Shown in pieces: positions 7,021-14,223 of a stretch of 14,790 nt of DNA. This DNA comes from Acidobacteriota bacterium (GTDB lineage: Bacteria; Acidobacteriota; Polarisedimenticolia; J045). The stretch lies in contig JALTMS010000382.1 of assembly GCA_027001345.1 (NCBI GenBank), positions 1 to 14,790 of the forward strand. Direction: 5' to 3'. The notes below the pieces were generated by a model. It saw only the letters and a program-made list of their open reading frames with translations. It was not told where the DNA came from and ran no database searches. The translations under genes and the position numbers were made by a program. The first letter of the stretch is position 1, and every line of letters starts with the position of its first letter.

Positions 7021-8148
7021 ATGCCGACCGTCGAAAGCCTGCGTCAGATCCTCTCGAACGTGCCCTTCCCCGGATTCTCCCGCGACATCGTCAGCACGGG
7101 TACCGTGACGAAGATCGAGCTGGAGGAAGGCGTGGTGACCGTCAAACTGCGCGCCGAAAACACCGATGACGCGACCCGCCAGCAAATCGCCGAAGCCGTC
7201 CGCCGGGCCCTCGCCGACCAGCAGGGGGTCAGCGAGGTCAAGGTGCGCTTCGCCGGCTCGGGGCCTCGCCGCCTTCCCGTCGCCGGCCAGCCGGAGCCCG
7301 CGCCGGCTCCGGCTCCCGCCCCCTCTTCGGGTCCCCTGGCGCGCAACATCATCGGCGTGGCCTCGGGCAAGGGAGGGGTCGGAAAGAGCACCGTGGCGGT
7401 GAACCTGGCCGTCACCCTGGCCCGACAGGGCCGACGGGTCGGCTTTCTCGATGCCGACGTGCACGGACCCTCGGCGCCGCTGATGTTCGGCCTCGAGGGC
7501 AGCCGCCCGGAAAAAGCCGACGCCAACGGCCGCCCGCTCCCCCTCGAAGCCTTCGGCGTGAAGATCATGTCCATGGGCTTCTTCGTCGAACGCGGCAACG
7601 CCGTGATCTGGCGCGGCCCGATCGTCGGCAATTTCATCCGCCAGCTCCTGACCGACGTGGCCTGGGGCGAACTCGACGACCTGGTGATCGACTTTCCGCC
7701 CGGGACGGGGGATGCGCAGTTGACGATTTCCCAGACGATCCGCATGAGCGGGGCCGTGGTGGTCACGACCCCCAACGACCTGGCCCTGATCGACGCCCTC
7801 AAGGCGATCACCATGTTCCGCAAGGTGGAGATCCCGGTGCTCGGCATCGTCGAGAACATGTCCTTCTTCGTCTGTCCCGGCTGCGGTGAAGAACACGCGA
7901 TCTTCGGCAGCGGCGGCGCCGATCGCGCGGTCAGGGACGAGAGCATTCCCCTGCTCGGCAGAGTTCCGATCGACCCCCAGGTAGTGCTCGAATCCGACAA
8001 GGGACGGCCAGTGGTCATCGACCGACCCGATTGCCCTGCGGCCCGAGCCTATGCCGAGATCGCCGGCGCGGTGGTCGAGGCCAGCGAAGCACCGGAACGC
8101 CCACAGGACGGCCCGGCGAGCTTTCTCGATCGCTTCGGAGGCGAATGA
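7021..8148 (+). CDS. mrp: Mrp/NBP35-family iron-sulfur cluster carrier ATPase
   Basis: Mrp/ApbC proteins are P-loop ATPases that bind and transfer a [4Fe-4S] cluster to cytoplasmic apoproteins. Domains in order: an N-terminal MIP18/DUF59-like domain (about 3-78, starting VESLRQILSNVPFPG), an Ala-Pro linker (about 88-105), then the MinD/Mrp ATPase with deviant Walker A GKGGVGKS (116-123), LDADVHGPS (143-151), DFPPGTGDAQ (224-233) and the cluster-binding CPGC (Cys285, Cys288) in ENMSFFVCPGCGE. Length 375 aa is normal for the DUF59-Mrp fusion. ATG 7021 has AGGAG 6 nt upstream and a TATAAT before it. The stop codon overlaps the start region of the next gene (TGATG), so the two are very likely translationally coupled. 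Confidence 0.96.
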   Translation: MPTVESLRQILSNVPFPGFSRDIVSTGTVTKIELEEGVVTVKLRAENTDDATRQQIAEAVRRALADQQGVSEVKVRFAGSGPRRLPVAGQPEPAPAPAPAPSSGPLARNIIGVASGKGGVGKSTVAVNLAVTLARQGRRVGFLDADVHGPSAPLMFGLEGSRPEKADANGRPLPLEAFGVKIMSMGFFVERGNAVIWRGPIVGNFIRQLLTDVAWGELDDLVIDFPPGTGDAQLTISQTIRMSGAVVVTTPNDLALIDALKAITMFRKVEIPVLGIVENMSFFVCPGCGEEHAIFGSGGADRAVRDESIPLLGRVPIDPQVVLESDKGRPVVIDRPDCPAARAYAEIAGAVVEASEAPERPQDGPASFLDRFGGE

Positions 8149-9026
8149 TGGGATCCCATCCTCTGCCCACCTGGTGGGGTTTGTTCATCGTTCTGATCGT
8201 GGCCGGCTCTTCGGTGCTGGCCACCTCCCGCTTCAGCCCCGAAGTCGATCGGGCCCTGCAAGAGGCACTCCAGGACGTGACCCGGACCGACCGACGCATC
8301 GAGGTCCTCGGGCGGCTGTCCTACGACCCGAAGGCGAGCCCGGAACTCCGGGCGGCGGCCCTGGAGCTGTTCCGCGCAGAAGCGGTGTCCTCACCACTGG
8401 CCCTCGAGCGGCTGTTCCCCTCGGCTCCACCCGAGATGCAGACCTGGATCCTCGATCTCTACCGGGAGCGCTGGTCGAGCCTCGGCCGAGGCGTGAGCAC
8501 CTGGCGGCGGGAGATGGTCCGCCTCGGACTGGAATCTCCGGAGGCGGGGGTTCGGCAGGCCGCCGCCCGCCTCGCCGCCCTCCGGCCGATCCCCCGGATC
8601 ATCCACCCGATGATCGATGCCGCGATCGAACACCCGGAACTCGAGCAGGCGGCCATCCTCTGCCTGGGGGCCAACAGCGATCCGCGAGGTCTGCGCTGGG
8701 CGCTGGAAGTGGCGGCGAAACGCGCGGGCCGCTGGCGCGAGTCGCTGCTCTACGCGGTCTCCCGCATGGGAGGCGGAGCGCGGCTACGCCTGCTCGAGGC
8801 CCTCGACGGCGACGACCCGGCCCGCGCGCGGCTGGCTCTCGAAGGGCTGCTGCTGGTAGCTGGCGCCGAGGACCTGCCGCGGCTGCACACGTGGCTCAAC
8901 GAGCACGGTGCCACGGCGCCGGATCTGGCTGCCAGAGTGCGGCGTACGATCGCGGAGATCGAAGCGGGCGCCCGCGAGCGTGTGATCCTCAAGCAGCCCG
9001 AGCTGCTCTTCGACGCACCGAGCTAG
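8148..9026 (+). CDS. Membrane-anchored helical (HEAT-like) repeat protein, unknown function
   Basis: 292 aa, not recognised as a named family. One hydrophobic segment near the N-terminus (about 9-26, WWGLFIVLIVAGSSVLAT) reads as a signal anchor or uncleaved signal peptide. The remainder is Ala/Leu/Arg/Glu-rich and almost all predicted helix, with recurring units such as SPELRAAALELFRAEA, SPEAGVRQAAARLAALRP and HPELEQAAILCLGANSDPRG that look like HEAT/alpha-solenoid repeats, a protein-interaction fold. No catalytic motif or cysteine cluster is visible. Two in-frame ATGs occur, at 8145 and 8148; 8148 has GGAGG at the better 6-nt spacing. Its start overlaps the mrp stop, so it is co-expressed with mrp. 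The stop codon lies inside a predicted RNA stem (9023-9068). A role with Mrp is suggested only by this coupling. Confidence 0.8.
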   Translation: MGSHPLPTWWGLFIVLIVAGSSVLATSRFSPEVDRALQEALQDVTRTDRRIEVLGRLSYDPKASPELRAAALELFRAEAVSSPLALERLFPSAPPEMQTWILDLYRERWSSLGRGVSTWRREMVRLGLESPEAGVRQAAARLAALRPIPRIIHPMIDAAIEHPELEQAAILCLGANSDPRGLRWALEVAAKRAGRWRESLLYAVSRMGGGARLRLLEALDGDDPARARLALEGLLLVAGAEDLPRLHTWLNEHGATAPDLAARVRRTIAEIEAGARERVILKQPELLFDAPS

Positions 9027-9068
9027 ATCACACCCAAGCGGTCGCTCTCTCGCGATCATGTGATCTGG
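9023..9068 (+). terminator. Bipartite stem-loop at the 3' end of the mrp operon
   Basis: AGATCACA (9025-9032) and TGTGATCT (9059-9066) are perfect inverted repeats. Adding U9024-G9067 and C9023-G9068 gives a 10-bp outer stem that includes the stop codon of the helical-repeat gene. Inside, GGTCGC (9040-9045) pairs with GCGATC (9052-9057) around a 6-nt loop. The two wobble pairs form only in the plus-strand RNA. There is no adjacent T-tract, so a 3'-end or Rho-linked structure is more likely than a textbook terminator. Confidence 0.45.
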
Positions 9069-9084
9069 ACCGAATCATGGCCTT

Positions 9085-9116
9085 TTGCCAGGCTCGGAGC
9101 ATGGCGTGCCCGGCAA
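9085..9116 (-). terminator. Stem-loop downstream of the lysine/DAP operon
   Basis: In the minus-strand transcript TTGCCGGGC pairs with GCCTGGCAA over 9 bp with one G-U wobble and a 14-nt loop, 54 nt after the aminotransferase stop. In the plus-strand sense the same position is an A-C mismatch, so the hairpin fits the lysine-operon transcript better. No U-tract follows. Confidence 0.35.
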
Positions 9117-9170
9117 CACTTTCTCCGAGGGCGGCACCCACACACCGTCAAGGAGAGCTTCTTTTCGCCG

Positions 9171-10304
9171 CTAGCCCAGCCTGAGACGGGCGGCGATGCG
9201 ATCGAGCGCGGTGGCCAGCGCCGGCTCACTCTGGGCATAGCTGACGCGGAACCACTCGGCACAGCGCTGTCCGAAAGCCTCGCCGGGAATCACCACCACC
9301 CCATCCTCTTCGAGCAGTTGCCGGGCCAGTTGCCGCCCGCCCCCGGCACCGGCATGGATCCAGGCGTAGAACGCGCCCTCCATCGGCGCCCGCCGGCAGG
9401 CCGCACCGAGGCGCTGGCGGACCATCTCCCTGCGCGCGCGGAAGCGTTCGACGAGTTCGTCACGCCCGCGACGGCCGGCATCGGTGAACGCGGCCTCCGC
9501 ACCGAGCTGGATCGGCGTCGATGCGCAGGTCAGGACGGTTTGCTGGAGAGCCACCAGCCGCGCCATGAACTGACGATCGCGAGACAGAGCCCAGCCGATC
9601 CGCCAGCCGGTCAGTGCCAGGGACTTCGACAGTCCGCCGCAGATCACCACGTGCTCGGGCAGGCTCCCGTCGATTCCCGGCGCCCGAGGGGCGGTCCAGC
9701 ACAGATCGCGGTAGGTGTCATCGAGGATCAGTGCGGTGCCGGTCCGGGCGGTGATCTCCACCAGCGCCTCGATGGTCTCCGGACCTTCCACGGTCCCGAC
9801 CGGATTGGACGGGGAGATCACCACCACTGCCCGGGTGCGCTCGGTGATCGAAGCGGCGACCTGCTCGGGATCGAGGTGAAATCCCCGCTCCTCGAGCAGC
9901 GGATAGCTCCGAGCCCGAGCCGACCAGGCCATCGCCGCGCGCTCGGCCCCGGGAAAGCCCGGATCCGGCACGAGAATCTCGTCCCCCGAATCGAGCAGGC
10001 AACCGAGAGTGACGAAGGTCGCCTGCTGGCAGCCGGCGGTGACCAGCACGTCAGCCGCCTCGAGACCGAGCTTCGGATAGTCACCGGCGATCGCCGTTCG
10101 GAGGGATTCGAGGCCGGCGGTCGGGCCGTAGCCCCCGGGACCCTGTTCGGCGGCAGCCGCCAGCGCCCCGCGCAGCGCTTCGGGCGCGCCGAGGTCCGGC
10201 TGGCCGAGGCCGAGGTTGATCGCATCGTCCGGGGCCGACTCGAAGATCTCGCGGATCAGGGTACGTCGCAGGGAACGAACGCGACGCGCGACGCGCAGGC
10301 TCAT
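9171..10304 (-). CDS. PLP-dependent class I/II aminotransferase, likely succinyl-DAP aminotransferase (DapC role)
   Basis: 377 aa, fold type I aminotransferase. Seen: LGLGQPDLGAPE (31-42), YGPTAGLESLR (59-69), PSNPVG (165-170, Asn167 contacts PLP), ILDDTYRD (193-200), the Schiff-base lysine Lys227 in GGLSKSLALTGWRIGW, and near the C-terminus EWFRVSYA with the substrate-carboxylate Arg. ATG 10304 overlaps the dapD stop by 4 nt (ATGA). As the last gene of a lysC-dapB-dapA-dapD operon it most plausibly makes N-succinyl-LL-2,6-diaminoaminopimelate from the keto acid that follows DapD, using glutamate. The sequence alone does not distinguish this from an aspartate or other aminotransferase, so the role rests on context. 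Confidence 0.88.
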   Translation of the reverse strand: MSLRVARRVRSLRRTLIREIFESAPDDAINLGLGQPDLGAPEALRGALAAAAEQGPGGYGPTAGLESLRTAIAGDYPKLGLEAADVLVTAGCQQATFVTLGCLLDSGDEILVPDPGFPGAERAAMAWSARARSYPLLEERGFHLDPEQVAASITERTRAVVVISPSNPVGTVEGPETIEALVEITARTGTALILDDTYRDLCWTAPRAPGIDGSLPEHVVICGGLSKSLALTGWRIGWALSRDRQFMARLVALQQTVLTCASTPIQLGAEAAFTDAGRRGRDELVERFRARREMVRQRLGAACRRAPMEGAFYAWIHAGAGGGRQLARQLLEEDGVVVIPGEAFGQRCAEWFRVSYAQSEPALATALDRIAARLRLG

Positions 10305-11167
10305 CGCAGAGCCTCTTCGAGGGCCGCCCGGGCATCGGTGCCCGCATCGCGGCGCTTGACGATCAGTGCTGCCGAGGCGCTCAGGCCCTGCTCGCGGGCC
10401 CAGCGTCCTCCGACCGGTCGGCTACCCGGTACCACCACGGCACGCTCGGGAATCTCCAGTACCCCGTCAGCTCCGGCTCGCAGCACCTGCTCGGCCTGCA
10501 AGTCGTAGACCGGGGTCGAGGCGGTGAGCACCACACCGGCGCCGATCACCGCCTCTCGACGCACCCGGACCCCTTCCACGAGAGCCGACAGTCCGCCGAT
10601 GAAGGCTCCGTCCTCGACGATCACCGGCATCGCACCGGGAGGCTCGAGGACTCCGCCGATCTGGGCGCCCGCGGACAGATGCACACCGGCTCCGATCTGG
10701 GCACAGGAACCGACCAGAGCGTGAGAGTCGATCATCGCGCCGGAGCCGACCCAGGCGCCCATGTTGATGTAGCACGGCGGCATCAGCACCGCTCCGGAGC
10801 CCACGTGGGCTCCGCGCCTGACGGCGCTGCCCCCCGGCACGATCCGCACGCCGGCCAGACGCTCGGCACTCTGGACGGGAAACAGATCCTTGTCGCGGAA
10901 GTGCAGCGGACCGGCTGCCGGCATCGACACCACCTGGCCGTGACGGAAACCGAGAATCAGCCCGCTCTTGACCCACGCCGCCACCTGCCAGCGGCCCTCC
11001 TCGTCCGGCCAGGCCGCGCGCACCTCTCCCCGCTCGAGCAAGTCGAGCAGCACTTCCACCGCTTCCCGCACGGCTCCAGGATCCGGAGCTGCGGCGCCCG
11101 CCAGTTCCGCCAGTCGCTGGCGCAGGGCGGCGGCAGACGATGCGGGTGAGATCGGCGAATCGTTCAT
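10301..11167 (-). CDS. dapD: 2,3,4,5-tetrahydropyridine-2,6-dicarboxylate N-succinyltransferase
   Basis: Transfers succinyl from succinyl-CoA to tetrahydrodipicolinate in the succinylase branch of DAP/lysine synthesis; a cytoplasmic trimer. 288 aa (E. coli 274). An N-terminal helical domain (about 10-60) precedes a left-handed beta-helix of hexapeptide repeats (about 107-225): VLMPPCYINMGAWVGSGAMI, VGSCAQIGAGVHLSAG, GGVLEPPGAMPVIVEDGAFI. The C-terminus SASAALIVKRRDAGT matches the family. The N-terminal domain argues for DapD rather than the shorter acetyltransferase DapH. Start ATG 11167 has AGGAGA 5 nt upstream. It lies 40 nt after dapA and overlaps the aminotransferase start by 4 nt. Confidence 0.96.
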   Translation of the reverse strand: MNDSPISPASSAAALRQRLAELAGAAAPDPGAVREAVEVLLDLLERGEVRAAWPDEEGRWQVAAWVKSGLILGFRHGQVVSMPAAGPLHFRDKDLFPVQSAERLAGVRIVPGGSAVRRGAHVGSGAVLMPPCYINMGAWVGSGAMIDSHALVGSCAQIGAGVHLSAGAQIGGVLEPPGAMPVIVEDGAFIGGLSALVEGVRVRREAVIGAGVVLTASTPVYDLQAEQVLRAGADGVLEIPERAVVVPGSRPVGGRWAREQGLSASAALIVKRRDAGTDARAALEEALR

Positions 11168-11182
11168 CGGAATCTCCTTCTC

Positions 11183-11197
11183 CCTCCAGGGCGGAGG
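11183..11197 (-). other. Small hairpin in the dapA-dapD gap
   Basis: CCTCC and GGAGG flank a 5-nt loop in the only real gap inside the operon (40 nt). The hairpin would hide one SD-like GGAGG while leaving AGGAGA (11173-11178), next to the dapD start, free. Its effect, if any, is unknown. Confidence 0.3.
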
Positions 11198-11207
11198 TGC
11201 GCTGATC

Positions 11208-12095
11208 TCAGCTCAGCCCCGCGGCCGCCAGCGCCCGCCGGAGGGCCTCGACCGTGCTCTCCGAGGCCGGCGCCAGGGGCGGGCGCACCCCGCCCCTGCA
11301 CAGTCCGAGGGCGGCCAGCGCCGCCTTGGCCGGCACCGGATTGGTCTCGGCAAACAGCGCCCGGGTCAGCGCGAGCAGCCGATAGTGCTCGCTTCGCGCT
11401 CGTCGCGCATCACCCTCGAGGGCCGCCTCGACCATCTCCACCACGCCCGCGGGATCCACGTTGGAAACCACCGAAATCACGCCGTCACCGCCCATCAGGG
11501 TCATCGCGCAGGTCAACTCGTCCTCTCCCGAGAGAACCGAGAAGGTCTCACGCGGGCGCCCCGCCACCAGGCTCATCGCCTGCGAAAGCTGACCCGAGGC
11601 TTCCTTGACCGCCACCACGGCCTGGTTCTCCGCGATCTCCAGCACCAGTTCGGCAGGCACGTTGCTGCCGGTTCGCGAGGGCACGTTGTAGAGCACCACC
11701 GGCAAACCAACCTCGGCCACCGCTCGGTAGTGCGCGACCAGACCCCGGGGATTGGGCTTGTTGTAGTAGGGCGTGACGACCAGCGCCGCGTCGGCCCCCA
11801 GCTCCCTGGCGCGACGGGTCAGCGCCACGGTGCGCGGGGTGTTGTTCGCTCCGGTGCCGGGGACGACGGGCACCCTGCCCGCAGCGGCCTCGACACAGAT
11901 ACCCACCAGCTTCGCCCACTCCTCGTCGCTCAGTGCGGGGGTCTCGCCGGTGGTGCCGCAGGGGACCAGACCATGGACTCCGGCGGCGAGCTGTCGATCG
12001 ACCAGCTCGCGAAAGGCGGCCAGGTCGATCTCGCCCGATGGGTCGAAGGGGGTGATCAGGGCGGTCAGCACTCCTCTCAGATGCAGGTCACTCAT
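11208..12095 (-). CDS. dapA: 4-hydroxy-tetrahydrodipicolinate synthase
   Basis: Condenses pyruvate with aspartate semialdehyde, the branch-point step to DAP and lysine. 295 aa, TIM barrel of the DapA/NanA family. Seen: CGTTGETPALSDEEW (46-60, Thr-Thr proton relay), VVTPYYNKPNPRGL (106-119), VVLYNVPSRTG (133-143, with Tyr136 and Arg141), Schiff-base Lys164 in VAVKEASG, and GGDGVISVVSN (202-212). ATG 12095 is preferred over the adjacent in-frame GTG 12098 because GGAG lies 7 nt before it. Its first base is the last base of the dapB stop (TGATG), indicating coupling. An imperfect palindrome GCTGAGATCAGC overlaps its own stop codon. Confidence 0.97.
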   Translation of the reverse strand: MSDLHLRGVLTALITPFDPSGEIDLAAFRELVDRQLAAGVHGLVPCGTTGETPALSDEEWAKLVGICVEAAAGRVPVVPGTGANNTPRTVALTRRARELGADAALVVTPYYNKPNPRGLVAHYRAVAEVGLPVVLYNVPSRTGSNVPAELVLEIAENQAVVAVKEASGQLSQAMSLVAGRPRETFSVLSGEDELTCAMTLMGGDGVISVVSNVDPAGVVEMVEAALEGDARRARSEHYRLLALTRALFAETNPVPAKAALAALGLCRGGVRPPLAPASESTVEALRRALAAAGLS

Positions 12096-12871
12096 CACGA
12101 TTCTCCACTGTCATTGCCGAGGATCTCTTCGAGCATGTCTTCGATGCGCCGGCTGCCCCGCTGGCCGACGAGCCATTCTGCCGAGCGCAGCGCACCCTGG
12201 GCGAAGACGTCTCGGCTGCGCGCCCGGTGGACGAGCTCGACGCTCTCGCCCGCACTGTCCCACCCCAGGCGATGCTCGCCGGGAATGCTGCCGGCACGGA
12301 CCCAGGCCACGGGCACGGTTGCCGGGTCGATGGCTCCCTCGGCCGGCGCGGGGCCGTAGTGTGTCTTGCCCGGAGTGTTGTCGACGAGAATCTCCGCCAG
12401 TCGACAGGCGGTTCCAGACGGACCGTCCTGCTTGGCTGCGTGATGGGCTTCCCAGAGCCAGGGAGAGAACTCGCCCAGCTCGCCCAGCGCCCGGGCAGCC
12501 GTCGCTGCTAGGTGAAACAGGAGGTTGACACCCAGGGAGAAGTTGGGGGCCCAGAGGAATCCGACACCCCGCCGATCAGCCTCGGCCCGCAACGCCTCGA
12601 GACGATCGCTCCAGCCCGTGGTCCCCGAGACGACCGGTATGCCGCACTCGATCAGAGTCCGAACATTCTTCGCTCCGGCCGCGGGGGAGGAGAACTCGAG
12701 CGCCACCTCGCACTTCCCGGCCAGGTCCTCGAGCCTCGTACCCCTGTCGTCGTCCAGCGAGGGATCGACCCGGGCCACGACGCGATGACCCCGGCCGGGA
12801 GCCAGCGCTTCGATGGCCCGTCCCATCTTGCCGTAGCCCACCAGGGCCAGGCGCAGTCCTGTGGCCGTCAC
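12095..12871 (-). CDS. dapB: 4-hydroxy-tetrahydrodipicolinate reductase
   Basis: Reduces the DapA product to tetrahydrodipicolinate with NAD(P)H. 258 aa. Seen: N-terminal Rossmann motif LALVGYGKMGRAI (8-20), VVSGTTGW (80-87), APNFSLGVNL (108-117), catalytic WEAHHAAKQDGPSGTA (140-155, with His143, His144 and Lys147) and the closing RAGSIPGEHRL. The frame is open further upstream, but GTG 12871 is chosen: GGAGGAAGGA lies just before it, it overlaps the lysC stop as GTGA, and it places the Rossmann motif at the usual distance from the N-terminus. The usual Asp after HHxxKx is kept, but the next residue is Gly (QDGPSG) where many homologues have Ala. Confidence 0.96.
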   Translation of the reverse strand: MTATGLRLALVGYGKMGRAIEALAPGRGHRVVARVDPSLDDDRGTRLEDLAGKCEVALEFSSPAAGAKNVRTLIECGIPVVSGTTGWSDRLEALRAEADRRGVGFLWAPNFSLGVNLLFHLAATAARALGELGEFSPWLWEAHHAAKQDGPSGTACRLAEILVDNTPGKTHYGPAPAEGAIDPATVPVAWVRAGSIPGEHRLGWDSAGESVELVHRARSRDVFAQGALRSAEWLVGQRGSRRIEDMLEEILGNDSGES

Positions 12872-14223
12872 GGTCCTTCCTCCACACTCGAAAGGCACAG
12901 AGCATGCCATCGCTCGACCAGGGTCTGCACGTTCGATTCGCTGAGCAGCACGCCGAGAGACGATCCGAAGGGTCCCTGCACGATGCGACGCAGACCCAGG
13001 TCGGCGGCCTGCTCGAGCCACAGGGCCCAGCGGTCGGGTCGATGGGCCAGTCCCTCGCCCACGGCCGCCACGAGACCCAGAGACGCGGTGATCTGTACCT
13101 CACCCAGATCGACGAGCTGACGCTCGGCCAGAGAAGCCTGCTCGGCCGGCAGGATGATCGCCACGCCCGCGGGACCCACGGCGACCTGGATCGGAGCCGG
13201 GCCCGGACCGGTGGCGGCGAGCAGCAGGCGACCGAGAAAATCTCCCTCCATCGCGCGACCCGGACAGTGCAAGCGCAGCTCGGCCATCGAGGCCCGGGAG
13301 GCGATGGCGCGCACCTCGCCCCCCCCGGAGGCCTGCCGGCCGATCAGGGTACCGGGACGGGAAGGTGCCAGAGAGTTGCGGATCCACACGGGAACGCCAC
13401 CCTGCAGCGCCGGGTCGATCGACGCCGGATGCAGTACCTTCGCGCCGAAACCCGCCAGTTCCGCTGCCTCCCGGAAGGTGGCCCGGGGCAGGATACGCGC
13501 ACCCTGCACCCGCCGGGGATCGGCGGTCATCAGCCCGTCCACGTCGGTCCAGATTTCCACCGCATCGGCGCCGAGGGCCAGCCCGAGCAGAGAGGCGGAA
13601 AGGTCCGAGCCGCCCCGTCCGAGCGTCGTGGGCAGCCCTTCGGGGCTCGCTCCGACATAGCCCCCGAGCACGGGGACCACACCCTGCTCGACGAGGGGCG
13701 AGACCTCGGTCCGGGCCTGCCGACGCGTGCCCTCCAGATCCGGAGCCGCAGCACCGAAACAGGCATCGGTGACCACCACGCGGGTCGAGGGGACCAGGCG
13801 CGTCGGGCAGCCCGCGGCGGTCAGCGCCGCCGCGAGCAGTTCCTGGGCCATCAGCTCGCCATGACCGAGTACGGCGTCCCGCGATCGAGCGCGGGCGGTG
13901 CCCACCAGCCGCAGTCCCCGGAGCAGGACGCGCAGCTCACGCAGATGGCTTTCGAGCCGGGCATCGAGGGACTGTCCCGCCCCTCCCAGCTCGGCGGCCA
14001 CGCCGAGGTGAAGCTCCCGCAGCCGGCCCAGCCCGTCGTCGAGGCCCTCGCGGTCACCTCTCAGGGCAATCTCGAACAGGCCGGAAAGGGCGTCGGTCAC
14101 CCCGGCCATCGCCGACGTCACCACCACCGGACCTTCCCCGAGGCGATTGTGGACGATCTCGGCTACCCGACGCATGCGCTCGGCGCCCCGCACCGAGGTG
14201 CCACCGAACTTCATCACGATCAT
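12868..14223 (-). CDS. lysC: Aspartate kinase, monofunctional, with divergent C-terminal ACT region
   Basis: Phosphorylates aspartate to open the aspartate-family pathway. 451 aa, LysC/ThrA-type length. Seen: KFGGTSV at residues 5-11, VTSAMAGVTDAL (35-46), the active-site TTLGRGGSDLSASLLG (199-214), EIWTDVDGLMTADPR (223-237) and GFGAKVLHPASI (258-269). Residues after about 305 correspond to the tandem ACT regulatory region: ASMAELRLHCPGRAMEGDFL and later VQGPFGSSLGVLLSESNVQTLVE. This region is recognisable but poorly conserved, so feedback specificity (lysine, threonine or both) cannot be read. ATG 14223 overlaps the asd stop by 4 nt (ATGA); the stop overlaps dapB as GTGA. Confidence 0.96.
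   Translation of the reverse strand: MIVMKFGGTSVRGAERMRRVAEIVHNRLGEGPVVVTSAMAGVTDALSGLFEIALRGDREGLDDGLGRLRELHLGVAAELGGAGQSLDARLESHLRELRVLLRGLRLVGTARARSRDAVLGHGELMAQELLAAALTAAGCPTRLVPSTRVVVTDACFGAAAPDLEGTRRQARTEVSPLVEQGVVPVLGGYVGASPEGLPTTLGRGGSDLSASLLGLALGADAVEIWTDVDGLMTADPRRVQGARILPRATFREAAELAGFGAKVLHPASIDPALQGGVPVWIRNSLAPSRPGTLIGRQASGGGEVRAIASRASMAELRLHCPGRAMEGDFLGRLLLAATGPGPAPIQVAVGPAGVAIILPAEQASLAERQLVDLGEVQITASLGLVAAVGEGLAHRPDRWALWLEQAADLGLRRIVQGPFGSSLGVLLSESNVQTLVERWHALCLSSVEEGP

Noticed and set aside
9025..9066. CRP/FNR-type operator from the TCACA and TGTGA half-sites
   Set aside because: The half-sites are in the inverted order (TCACA first, TGTGA second) with 26 nt between the 8-bp repeats instead of TGTGA-N6-TCACA, and they lie at a gene end. 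An RNA stem explains them better.
9060..10508. Plus-strand open frame of 482 codons antisense to the aminotransferase and dapD
   Set aside because: The opposite strand carries clear PLP-enzyme and hexapeptide-repeat motifs; this frame has none.
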